From assembly GCA_009782025.1 (NCBI GenBank), contig WQUQ01000114.1, positions 1 to 5,801 of the forward strand: DNA of 5,801 bases. The letters run 5' to 3'. The notes under the pieces are model-generated. The model ran no database searches, was not told the DNA's origin, and saw nothing but the letters and a program-made list of their open reading frames with translations. The translations under genes and the position numbers were made by a program. This DNA is from Desulfobulbus sp. Lineage in GTDB: Bacteria > Pseudomonadota > Gammaproteobacteria > Burkholderiales > Rhodocyclaceae. Positions 1 through 5,555 of the stretch are shown piece by piece (positions within the stretch are counted from its first letter, which is position 1; each line of letters opens with the position of its first letter).

Positions 1-85
1 TGGTGCCCAGGAAGGGACTCGAACCCCCACGTATTGCTACGCCAGAACCTAAATCTGGTGCGTCTACCAATTTCGCCACCTGGGC
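1..85 (-). tRNA. tRNA-Leu (anticodon UAG)
   Basis: Read on the minus strand, this is a complete leucine tRNA that decodes CUN codons, mainly CUA. The acceptor strands GCCCAGG (79-85) and CCTGGGC (5-11) pair fully, followed by discriminator A and an encoded CCA (1-3). The anticodon stem CCAGA/TCTGG encloses the loop TTTAGGT, which places the anticodon TAG at 49-51. A short extra variable arm (GCGTAGCAATACGT region), the D-loop motif TTGGTAGACGC and the T-loop GTTCGAGTCCC are the class II layout of tRNA-Leu. From memory it closely follows E. coli leuW. The window begins exactly at its 3' end, so whether other tRNAs are co-transcribed cannot be seen. It is divergent from the squalene operon. Confidence 0.97.
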
Positions 86-96
86 GGGCGGCGGGG

Positions 97-102
97 ATTT
101 TA
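97..102 (-). promoter_or_regulatory. candidate -10 box for the tRNA-Leu gene
   Basis: On the minus strand 97-102 reads TAAAAT, 5 of 6 matches to the sigma-70 -10 consensus. It lies 11 bp ahead of the mature tRNA 5' end. The stretch between them is pure G/C (CCCCGCCGCCC), like the GC-rich discriminators of stringently controlled stable-RNA promoters. I see no convincing -35 at 16-18 bp upstream, so the call rests on the -10 box and its position. Confidence 0.4.
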
Positions 103-115
103 GCATCGTCCCGGC

Positions 116-121
116 TATACT
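116..121 (+). promoter_or_regulatory. candidate -10 box for hpnC
   Basis: TATACT matches the sigma-70 -10 consensus at 5 of 6 positions. It ends 9 bp before the hpnC ATG at 131, so transcription would start only a few bases ahead of the start codon. That would give a nearly leaderless message, in keeping with the lack of a Shine-Dalgarno sequence before hpnC. No good -35 is visible, so this could be chance. Confidence 0.25.
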
Positions 122-130
122 GCCGGCCCC

Positions 131-940
131 ATGCCCGTCGACCATTACGAAAATTTCCCTGTCGCTTCGCTACTGGTGCCGGCCCGGTTGCGTCGGCCGA
201 TCGAGGCGATCTACCGTTTTGCGCGCAGCGCCGATGATATTGCCGACGAGGGCGACGCCTCATCCGAAGAGCGCTTGGCGAACCTGGCCGCTTATCAAGC
301 CGAACTAGGGCGCATCGCCAACAGCGAACCGGCTACGATGCCGCTGTTCCATGCGTTGGCCGGGGCGATTCGAGAGTACGCCCTGCCCCTCCAGCCCTTC
401 CACGATCTGCTCGACGCTTTTGCCCAGGACGTGGTCAAGAAGCGCTACGCCGATTATCTGGATCTGCTCGATTACTGCCGCCGTTCGGCCAACCCGGTCG
501 GCCGTCTGGTGCTGCATCTGTTCGGGCGAACCGGGCCGGAACATCTGGAGCAATCCGACTGCATCTGCACCGCGCTGCAACTCATCAATTTCTGGCAGGA
601 CATCGCCATCGACTGGCAAAAAGACCGCGTCTACATTCCGCAGAGCGATCTGGCGCCATACGGGGTCACCGAGGCCGACATCGCCGCTGGCCGCTGCACG
701 CCGGCGTGGACGGCGTTGATGACCTTCCAGATCGACCGCGCCGAGGCGCTGATGCGCCGTGGCTTGCCGCTGGTTCATGCCCTGCCCGGCCGGCTCGGTT
801 GGGAAATTCGCCTGACCGTGCGGGGGGGGCTACGCATTCTCGAACGCATCCGCCATGTGCGCGGCGATGTTTTTCGCCGCCGGCCGACGCTTGGCGCGTG
901 GGATTGGCTGGTCGTCGCCGGCCGCTCGCTTAGAATGTAG
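131..940 (+). CDS. hpnC: hydroxysqualene synthase HpnC
   Basis: The 269-residue protein belongs to the squalene/phytoene synthase family. In the HpnCDE pathway, HpnC converts presqualene diphosphate to hydroxysqualene, probably as a soluble or membrane-associated enzyme. The N-terminus HYENFPVAS (5-13) is typical of HpnC. The first Asp-rich motif is SADDIADE (33-40) and the second is FWQDIAIDWQKDRVYIP (154-170), with D157 and D161 as the expected Mg-diphosphate ligands. Length is normal for the family. The ATG at 131 was chosen because the conserved HYENFP block follows at once; there is no clear ribosome binding site. It is the first gene of hpnCDE, and hpnD starts 4 bp after its TAG stop. 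An 8-G tract lies within codons 231-233. The HpnC assignment over HpnD rests on the motifs and gene order. Confidence 0.93.
   Translation: MPVDHYENFPVASLLVPARLRRPIEAIYRFARSADDIADEGDASSEERLANLAAYQAELGRIANSEPATMPLFHALAGAIREYALPLQPFHDLLDAFAQDVVKKRYADYLDLLDYCRRSANPVGRLVLHLFGRTGPEHLEQSDCICTALQLINFWQDIAIDWQKDRVYIPQSDLAPYGVTEADIAAGRCTPAWTALMTFQIDRAEALMRRGLPLVHALPGRLGWEIRLTVRGGLRILERIRHVRGDVFRRRPTLGAWDWLVVAGRSLRM
822..829 (+). repeat. G8 homopolymer tract inside hpnC
   Basis: Eight consecutive G residues span codons 231-233 of hpnC (Arg-Gly-Gly). The annotated frame continues through it into a plausible HpnC C-terminus, so the length of 8 agrees with an intact gene. The hpnD frame is open from this tract to the hpnD start codon, so a one-base loss here would join the two genes. 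Confidence 0.85.
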
Positions 941-944
941 CCTC

Positions 945-1778
945 ATGAATCCCGATCAATATTGCCAGGAGAAGTGCGCCGCCAGCGGCTCCTCCTTCTA
1001 TTACAGTTTCCTGTTCCTGCCGCCCGAGCGGCGGCGGGCGATCATGGCGCTGTACGCCTTCTGCCGCGAGGTGGACGATGTCGTCGACGAATGCCACGAC
1101 CCGGCCATCGCCTCAAGCAAGCTCGCCTGGTGGCGGCAGGAAATCGACCGGGTCGCCGCCGGCCAGCCGCAGCATCCGGTCGGTCAGGCGCTGCAAGCCG
1201 CCGGTCGGCAATTCAGCCTGCCGACCGAACAGTTGCTGGAAATTGTCGATGGCATGGAGATGGACTTGCAGCAGTCGCGCTACCTCGATTTCAAGGGGCT
1301 GTCGCTGTACTGCTACCGCGTCGCCAGCGTGGTCGGCCTGCTGGCTGCCGAAATTTTCGGCTACCAGGATCGGCGCACGCAGAAATACGCGCATGATCTG
1401 GGCATGGCCTTTCAACTGACCAACATCATCCGCGACATCGGCGAGGACGCGCGGCGCGGACGCATCTACATCCCGATGGACGAGTTGAAGCAATTCAACG
1501 TGCCGGCCGCCGACATTCTCAACGGGAAGTATTCGGACAATTTCACCGCGCTGATGCGCTTCCAGCACGACCGGGCGCAGCAGTATTACACCCAGGCTTT
1601 CGCCGAACTGCCGGCCGGCGACCGCAAGAACCAGCGGCCCGGCCTCATCATGGCGGCGATTTACCGCACCCTGCTCGACGAGATCCGCGCCGAGAATTTT
1701 CAGGTGCTGCACCAGCGCATCACACTGACCCCGGTGCGCAAATTGTGGCTGGCGGCCAGGACCTGGGTTCGGGGGTGA
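945..1778 (+). CDS. hpnD: presqualene diphosphate synthase HpnD
   Basis: The 277-residue protein is a second squalene/phytoene synthase family member. It condenses two farnesyl diphosphates to presqualene diphosphate, the substrate of HpnC. Visible features are the early YCQEKCAASGSSFYYSF block (6-22), the first Asp-rich motif DDVVDE (44-49), the YCYRVASVVG helix (122-131), and the second motif NIIRDIGEDARRGRIYIP (160-177) with D164 and D168. Length is normal. The frame stays open upstream to a possible ATG at 855, but that extension lies inside hpnC and would add 30 unconserved residues. The ATG at 945, 4 bp after the hpnC stop, is therefore preferred. No Shine-Dalgarno sequence is evident, so translation is probably coupled to hpnC. 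The end overlaps the hpnE start by 4 bp. Confidence 0.95.
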   Translation: MNPDQYCQEKCAASGSSFYYSFLFLPPERRRAIMALYAFCREVDDVVDECHDPAIASSKLAWWRQEIDRVAAGQPQHPVGQALQAAGRQFSLPTEQLLEIVDGMEMDLQQSRYLDFKGLSLYCYRVASVVGLLAAEIFGYQDRRTQKYAHDLGMAFQLTNIIRDIGEDARRGRIYIPMDELKQFNVPAADILNGKYSDNFTALMRFQHDRAQQYYTQAFAELPAGDRKNQRPGLIMAAIYRTLLDEIRAENFQVLHQRITLTPVRKLWLAARTWVRG

Positions 1779-3004
1779 ACGGCCTGCGCGTCGCCGTCAT
1801 CGGCGGCGGCTGGGCCGGCATCGCCGCCGCCGTCGAACTGACCGCCGCCGGCGCCGCCGTTACCCTGTTCGAGGCTGGCCGCGCGCTCGGCGGCCGCGCC
1901 CGCGCCGTCGACATCGCCGGCCGCCGCCTCGACAACGGCCAGCACATCCTGCTCGGCGCTTACCGCGACACGCTGGCGCTGCTGCGCCAAGTTGGCGCCG
2001 ATCCCGACCGGCTGCTCGCCCGCTATCCGCTACAGGTCGTCGATAACGCCGGCTTTCGCCTCGCCCTGCCCTGCTTACCCGCGCCGCTCAACCTCGCCTG
2101 GGGGTTGCTCGCCGCGCGCGGCGTCGGCTGGCGGGAAAAGCTGCGGGCTGCAAGGTGGATGCAAGACTTGAAACGCCAAGGCTTTCGCCTCCCCAGTGAT
2201 GGCAGCGTCGCCGAATGGCTAGCCGCCGCCGGCCAGACCGGCGACCTGTGCCGCCGCCTGTGGGAGCCGCTCTGCCTGGCGGCCCTGAACACGCCAGCCG
2301 GGGAAGCCTCCGCCCAACTATTCGCCAACGTGCTGCGCGACAGCCTGGGCAGCGCCCGCCGCGCCGACACCGACCTGCTGTTGCCGCGCTGCGATTTCGG
2401 CCACCTGCTGGCCGAACCGGCCGGCGACTGGCTGCTCGCCCACGGCGCGACCTTGCGCTGCCGCACCCGCATCCGCGCCCTGCACGCCGGCCCCGACGCG
2501 ATCATTATCGACGGCGCTCCCTACGCTGCCGCCATCCTCGCCACCGCACCGCAACACGCTGGCCGCCTGTGGCCAGCCCTGGCCGAACCTCTCGACTACC
2601 AGCCCATCGCCACCGTCTACCTGCAATACCCGCCGCCGACCCGCCTGCCCTTCCCGCTACTGAGCCTCTCCGGGCCTCTTGGGCAATGGGTGGTCGACCG
2701 CGGCGACGGCCTCTTCGCCTGCGTCCTGAGCGGCCACGGCGCCTGGGAGGAAATCGACGACGCCACCCTGGCGCAACGGCTGGCCAAAGAGCTTGGCTTG
2801 GCCATCCAGCCCAACTGGCAACAGGTCATCCGCGAAAAACGGGCGACCTTCAGCGCCCGCCCCAACCTGCCGCGCCCGCCGGCAACGCTGGCGCCGCACC
2901 TCTTTCTTGCCGGCGACTACACCTGGGCCGATTACCCGGCCACCCTCGAAGGCGCCGTCCGCAGCGGCCGACGAGCCGCCCGTCTGGCGCTGGGTGGCGG
3001 ATGA
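1775..3004 (+). CDS. hpnE: hydroxysqualene dehydroxylase HpnE (FAD-dependent)
   Basis: The 409-residue flavoprotein is of the amine-oxidase/phytoene-desaturase type. In the HpnCDE pathway it reduces hydroxysqualene to squalene using FAD. The N-terminal Rossmann motif is VAVIGGGWAG (6-15), with the FAD-ribose acidic residue E33 in VTLFEAG and the following GGRA (39-42). The family signature DNGQHILLGAY (53-63) comes next. The C-terminal FAD-contact block is FLAGDYTWADYPATLEGAV (377-395). A GTG at 1745 in the same frame is possible, but GTG 1775 overlaps the hpnD stop as GTGA and places the protein start directly before the Rossmann strand, so it is preferred. The gene is strongly GC-rich. It ends the operon: 64 bp of non-coding DNA with a separate promoter candidate follows. 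Confidence 0.93.
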   Translation: MNGLRVAVIGGGWAGIAAAVELTAAGAAVTLFEAGRALGGRARAVDIAGRRLDNGQHILLGAYRDTLALLRQVGADPDRLLARYPLQVVDNAGFRLALPCLPAPLNLAWGLLAARGVGWREKLRAARWMQDLKRQGFRLPSDGSVAEWLAAAGQTGDLCRRLWEPLCLAALNTPAGEASAQLFANVLRDSLGSARRADTDLLLPRCDFGHLLAEPAGDWLLAHGATLRCRTRIRALHAGPDAIIIDGAPYAAAILATAPQHAGRLWPALAEPLDYQPIATVYLQYPPPTRLPFPLLSLSGPLGQWVVDRGDGLFACVLSGHGAWEEIDDATLAQRLAKELGLAIQPNWQQVIREKRATFSARPNLPRPPATLAPHLFLAGDYTWADYPATLEGAVRSGRRAARLALGGG

Positions 3005-3011
3005 CTCATCC

Positions 3012-3040
3012 TTGCACACCATCTCCATGAGAGATACGAT
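3012..3040 (+). promoter_or_regulatory. candidate promoter of the antitoxin gene
   Basis: A weak -35 TTGCAC (3012-3017, 3 of 6) and a -10 TACGAT (3035-3040, 4 of 6) are spaced by exactly 17 bp. The -10 box lies inside the palindrome at 3031-3047, as expected for an autorepressed toxin-antitoxin-type promoter. The box scores are modest, and the call leans on spacing and context. Confidence 0.45.
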
Positions 3041-3047
3041 GTATCTC
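3031..3047. promoter_or_regulatory. operator-like palindrome ahead of the antitoxin gene
   Basis: GAGATAC-GAT-GTATCTC is a perfect 7-bp inverted repeat with a 3-bp centre. It lies 22 bp before the antitoxin ATG and covers the proposed -10 box. RelB/DinJ-type ribbon-helix-helix proteins usually bind such palindromes and repress their own promoter, so this is the likely self-binding site. Another half-site, ATCTC, occurs at 3021-3025 and pairs with GAGAT at 3031-3035. A further GAGAT at 3060-3064 overlaps the ribosome binding site. Confidence 0.65.
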
Positions 3048-3056
3048 ATAAAACAC

Positions 3057-3062
3057 AAGGAG
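3057..3062 (+). promoter_or_regulatory. ribosome binding site deciding the antitoxin start
   Basis: AAGGAG is a strong Shine-Dalgarno sequence. It directly abuts the ATG at 3063, which is too close to be used, but lies 6 bp before the in-frame ATG at 3069. It therefore selects 3069 as the start. It also rules out the long upstream extension of this frame into hpnE. Confidence 0.75.
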
Positions 3063-3068
3063 ATGGTC

Positions 3069-3341
3069 ATGGCTGCCACGACAATGGTTCACATTCGCCT
3101 GGATGAACAGGTCAAAACGCAAGCCACGGAAACGCTGGCCGCAATGGGGCTTTCCGTATCGGATGCCGTGCGCGTATTCCTGATGCGCGTCATCGCCGAG
3201 CAACAACTGCCGTTCGCCCTCAAAGTGCCCAATACCGAAACGCGCGCCGCCATGGCCGAGGCCGACGCGATTGCCAAGAAGCGCAAGGCGCGCTTTGCCA
3301 CCGCCGCCGAGCTATTCGATGATCTCGAAAGCGGCGAGTAA
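3069..3341 (+). CDS. RelB/DinJ-family antitoxin, apparently without a toxin
   Basis: The 90-residue protein looks like a type II antitoxin of the RelB/DinJ family. The N-terminal strand MVHIRLDE (6-13) followed by a helix (about 14-27) and LSVSDAVRVFLMRVIAEQQ (28-46) form the ribbon-helix-helix DNA-binding and dimerisation domain. The phrase LPFALKVPN (47-55) is typical of the family. The acidic tail ATAAELFDDLESGE (77-90) is where such proteins usually wrap the toxin. The start is set by AAGGAG at 3057-3062. Length is normal. No RelE/YafQ/ParE-type toxin follows: the next coding start is only 54 bp downstream and encodes an unrelated Fe-S factor, and hpnE lies upstream. It may be a solitary regulator, a remnant of a lost pair, or a partner of a toxin encoded elsewhere. 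Family confidence is high; the role without a toxin is unknown. Confidence 0.88.
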   Translation: MAATTMVHIRLDEQVKTQATETLAAMGLSVSDAVRVFLMRVIAEQQLPFALKVPNTETRAAMAEADAIAKKRKARFATAAELFDDLESGE

Positions 3342-3395
3342 ACGCGCCACCCTGCCCAGGGCCGCCGCGCCCTACCCTGCCTCCCCTATCCCGCC

Positions 3396-3707
3396 ATGAA
3401 CCCTGCTCCCCTCCCCACCGCCGACCAGATCCGCGACACGCTGCGCAGCGTGATCGACCCGGAAATCGGCATCAATATCGTCGACCTCGGGCTGGTCTAC
3501 GACATCCGAATCAGCCCCGAGATGATCGCCATCGACCTGACCATGACCTCGCCCGCCTGCCCGCTGAGCGATCTGGTTCTCGCCGATGTCGGCTCGGCGC
3601 TGGCCGCCGCCTGGCCCGACACGCCGGTCAACACCGCGCTGGTCTGGAACCCGCCGTGGGAACCGAGAATGATGAGCGACCAGGCGCGCCAGGCGCTGGG
3701 TTGGTGA
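3396..3707 (+). CDS. MIP18/DUF59-family Fe-S cluster assembly factor
   Basis: The 103-residue protein is a single MIP18 (DUF59) domain, the family of SufT, PaaD and eukaryotic CIA2. These proteins help mature or deliver Fe-S clusters in the cytoplasm. Visible signatures are VIDPEIGINIVDLGLVYDI (19-37) and the loop MTSPACPLSD (50-59) with the conserved cysteine C55. The C-terminal VWNPPWEPRMMSDQARQALGW region (83-103) is also typical of bacterial stand-alone members. No extra domain is present, which argues against the longer PaaD form. No clear Shine-Dalgarno sequence precedes the ATG at 3396. The small HAD gene follows after 10 bp. The specific client protein cannot be inferred from this context. 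Confidence 0.9.
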   Translation: MNPAPLPTADQIRDTLRSVIDPEIGINIVDLGLVYDIRISPEMIAIDLTMTSPACPLSDLVLADVGSALAAAWPDTPVNTALVWNPPWEPRMMSDQARQALGW

Positions 3708-3717
3708 ACTACACCAC

Positions 3718-4017
3718 ATGAAAAAGCGCGTTGTATTCGTTGATGTTGATGACACATTGGTTCGCTCTGTCGGCGCCAAGCGCATTCCCATGCCCTCAGT
3801 GATAGCCCGTGTTCGTGGGTTGTATCAGCAGGGTGTGGCGCTTTACCTGTGGAGTTCAGGTGGCGCGGAGTATGCCCGTGCATCAGCCGTTGAACTTGGG
3901 ATTGAGAGTTGTTTTATCGCCTTTTTACCAAAGCCCGACGCTTATCTGGATGACCAGCCTGTCCATGAATGGCGTTACTGCCGGCATGTGCTTCCGGTAA
4001 ATGCCAATGACGCCTGA
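3718..4017 (+). CDS. minimal HAD-superfamily phosphatase-like protein
   Basis: The 99-residue protein has the HAD catalytic motifs in compressed form. Motif I is VFVDVDDT (6-13), with D9 as the likely nucleophile and D11 as the acid/base. Motif II is LWSSGG (44-49), with S46 or S47 as the phosphate contact. Motif III is probably K72 in FLPKPD, and motif IV is the acidic pair D78-D79 in YLDDQ, the expected Mg ligands. No cap domain fits in this length, so the substrate could be large or could be a protein or nucleic acid; it is not identifiable. By hand count 3721-4020 has 159 G+C of 300, against 42 of 60 in 4081-4140 of the next gene, so its composition is foreign to the neighbourhood. The ATG at 3718 lacks a clear ribosome binding site. 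An older name for relatives may simply be 'hydrolase'. Confidence 0.8.
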   Translation: MKKRVVFVDVDDTLVRSVGAKRIPMPSVIARVRGLYQQGVALYLWSSGGAEYARASAVELGIESCFIAFLPKPDAYLDDQPVHEWRYCRHVLPVNANDA

Positions 4018-4065
4018 CAATCCATTCAACCCGGACGCGCCAAAACGCGCCGATCAATTCAATCA

Positions 4066-5163
4066 ATGAACAACCGCGAACTGCCGCCCGTCTGGCGTCT
4101 GCCCCTGTTGCTGCTGGGCATGCTCAGCCTGTTGACCGGCGTTTTCGGCGGCCTCGCCCGTCTTGGCGTGGCCGCCCCGGAATTCGGCCAACTTCGCGCC
4201 GGCAGCCACGGGGCGTTGATGATTGCCGCCTTCTTCGGCACCGTCATCAGCCTTGAACGGGCCGTTGCCTTGCATCGCCTGTGGCCCTACCTGGCGCCGC
4301 TGGCCGCCGGCCTCGGCGGCTTGGCCATTCTCACCGGCGGACCGTGGTGGCTGCCGCCGGCTCTGTTCAGCGCCGCTAGCGGACTGTTCGTCGTCGCCAG
4401 CCTCGGCGTCTATCGCCAGTTGCCGGCCTTGTTCACGCTGACCCTGCTGCTCGGCGCGCTGGCCTGGCTGGCCGGCAATCTGCTGTGGCTGGCCGGAGGC
4501 GATCTCGGCGCTGCCGTCTTGCCGTGGATGAGTTTTCTGGTGCTGACCATTGCCGGCGAGCGTCTGGAATTGACCCGTTTTCTGCCGCCGCAACCGCTCG
4601 GGCCGGTACTGTTCCGCTGCCTGCTGATCGTTGCCGTCGCCGCGCTGGCGCTGTTGCCGTTGTGGCCGGAAAGCGGCAGCCGCCTGCTCGCCGCCGCCTT
4701 TCTGGCCCTGGCCGCGTGGCTGCTGCGCTACGACATCGCCCGCCGCACCGTGCGCCAGAACGGCTTGACGCGCTTCGTCGCCGTCTGCCTGCTGGCCGGC
4801 TACGCCTGGCTGGCCGTCGGCGGTCTGCTCGGCCTCGGCGGCGCTTTTCTGCCCGGCCATGCCGGACGCGACGCGGCCTTGCACGCCATCTTTCTCGGCT
4901 TCGTTTTTTCGATGGTCATCGGCCATGCGCCGATCATTTTTCCGGCGGTGATGCGGGTGCGCATCCCTTACCACCCCTTTTTCTACCTGCCGCTGGCCGC
5001 CCTGCATTTGACGCTGGCCGTGCGTCTGGCCGGCGGTTTCGGCGCGGGTCTCGGCTGGCAGCAGACCGGCGCGGCGCTGAACGCCGTCAGTCTGGCGCTG
5101 TTCATCCTGACCCTGCTGGTCAGCGTCGGCCGTGGCGCGCTCGCCAAGGAGACCCCGCCATGA
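4066..5163 (+). CDS. 12-segment membrane protein, NnrS-like or heme-copper-oxidase-like
   Basis: The 365-residue protein is almost wholly hydrophobic. I count about 12 membrane segments: roughly 11-33, 48-69, 72-91, 94-115, 121-143, 147-166, 180-199, 206-222, 236-259, 271-295, 305-325 and 334-355. Histidines at or near segment ends include H48 (GSHG), H70, H273, H287 (GHAPIIFPAV), H303 (PYHPFFY) and H314. The GHAPIIFPAV...PYHPFFYLPLAALH block is the most family-like stretch. NnrS proteins are 12-segment heme/copper membrane proteins tied to NO metabolism, and this protein resembles them in size and style. I cannot confirm membership by eye, and a heme-copper-oxidase-like or unnamed family is possible. 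The start at ATG 4066 has no evident Shine-Dalgarno sequence. It overlaps the hemerythrin gene by ATGA, which supports a joint function in diatomic-gas handling or stress. Confidence 0.75.
   Translation: MNNRELPPVWRLPLLLLGMLSLLTGVFGGLARLGVAAPEFGQLRAGSHGALMIAAFFGTVISLERAVALHRLWPYLAPLAAGLGGLAILTGGPWWLPPALFSAASGLFVVASLGVYRQLPALFTLTLLLGALAWLAGNLLWLAGGDLGAAVLPWMSFLVLTIAGERLELTRFLPPQPLGPVLFRCLLIVAVAALALLPLWPESGSRLLAAAFLALAAWLLRYDIARRTVRQNGLTRFVAVCLLAGYAWLAVGGLLGLGGAFLPGHAGRDAALHAIFLGFVFSMVIGHAPIIFPAVMRVRIPYHPFFYLPLAALHLTLAVRLAGGFGAGLGWQQTGAALNAVSLALFILTLLVSVGRGALAKETPP
5146..5151 (+). promoter_or_regulatory. ribosome binding site for the hemerythrin gene
   Basis: AAGGAG lies 8 bp before the ATG at 5160, inside the last codons of the membrane protein gene. 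It fixes the start of the hemerythrin-domain gene and suggests efficient coupled translation. Confidence 0.75.
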
Positions 5164-5555
5164 AACGTTCCGCCGCCCTGCGTCAGTTGTCGCGCGAGCA
5201 CCACACGGCGCTCAGCCTGGCCCTGCGCATCGCCAAGGCCGCCGGGCAAGAGGCGCAAAATGCACTGCTGGCGGATATTCCGGCGTTGTTTCGCAACGAA
5301 CTGGAGCCGCATTTTCAGGTCGAGGAACACATGCTGCTGCCGCCCCTGGCGCAGTTGGGCGAAACGGCGCTGGTCGAGCGAACGCTGGCCGAACATGCGC
5401 AACTGCGAGCGCTGGCGGCGGCCATCGAGGCCGGCGAGGTCAGCGCGCTGACGCCGTTCGGCGCTCTGCTGCAAACCCACGTCCGCTTCGAGGAACGCGA
5501 ATTGTTCGCCGTTGCCGAAGAACGGCTGTACGCAAGCTATTCACCCGGCAATTAA
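5160..5555 (+). CDS. hemerythrin HHE-domain protein
   Basis: The 131-residue protein is a stand-alone, four-helix hemerythrin-like domain with a probable non-heme di-iron site. Candidate ligands in order are H14 or H15 (REHH), H51 and E55 (HFQVE), H79 (EHAQL), and H107 with E111 (HVRFEE), matching the HHE spacing pattern. Members bind O2 or NO, or sense or repair Fe and nitrosative damage; which applies here is not shown. There is no signal peptide or membrane segment, so it is cytoplasmic. The start is fixed by ATGA overlap with the membrane protein and by AAGGAG at 5146-5151. The last codons (Tyr-Ser-Pro-Gly-Asn-stop) lie within the left arm of the inverted-repeat element at 5538-5671, so the tail may derive from that element. 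An upstream extension of the frame lies within the membrane gene and is rejected. Confidence 0.92.
   Translation: MKRSAALRQLSREHHTALSLALRIAKAAGQEAQNALLADIPALFRNELEPHFQVEEHMLLPPLAQLGETALVERTLAEHAQLRALAAAIEAGEVSALTPFGALLQTHVRFEERELFAVAEERLYASYSPGN

Noticed and set aside
305..778. 157-codon minus-strand frame opposite hpnC
   Set aside because: It is antisense to conserved HpnC motifs, has no recognisable domain, and is explained by GC-rich codon bias.
1113..1712. 199-codon minus-strand frame opposite hpnD
   Set aside because: It is a shadow frame lying opposite the catalytic motifs of HpnD, with no family-like pattern.
2793..3068. N-terminal extension of the antitoxin through the end of hpnE
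   Set aside because: The residues look like shadow translation of hpnE. The palindrome, promoter candidate and AAGGAG all point to the ATG at 3069.
3358..3373. Small hairpin AGGGC-N6-GCCCT after the antitoxin gene as a terminator
   Set aside because: The stem is only 5 bp, no T-tract follows, and such pairings arise often by chance in this GC-rich sequence.
4034..4050. ACGCGCC repeated twice, 4 bp apart, before the membrane protein gene
   Set aside because: The copies are short, and nothing else marks them as a regulatory site. CGCGCC words are common in this DNA.
4063..5007. 314-codon open frame on the minus strand opposite the membrane protein gene
   Set aside because: It translates to a Gln/Arg/Ala/Gly-rich low-complexity protein. 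This is the expected antisense shadow of a GC-rich, Leu/Ala-rich membrane protein gene, and the plus-strand product is clearly protein-like.
4485..5159. Long upstream extension of the hemerythrin frame inside the membrane protein gene
   Set aside because: The extension is Arg/Ala-rich out-of-frame translation. A strong Shine-Dalgarno sequence and an ATGA overlap place the real start at 5160.
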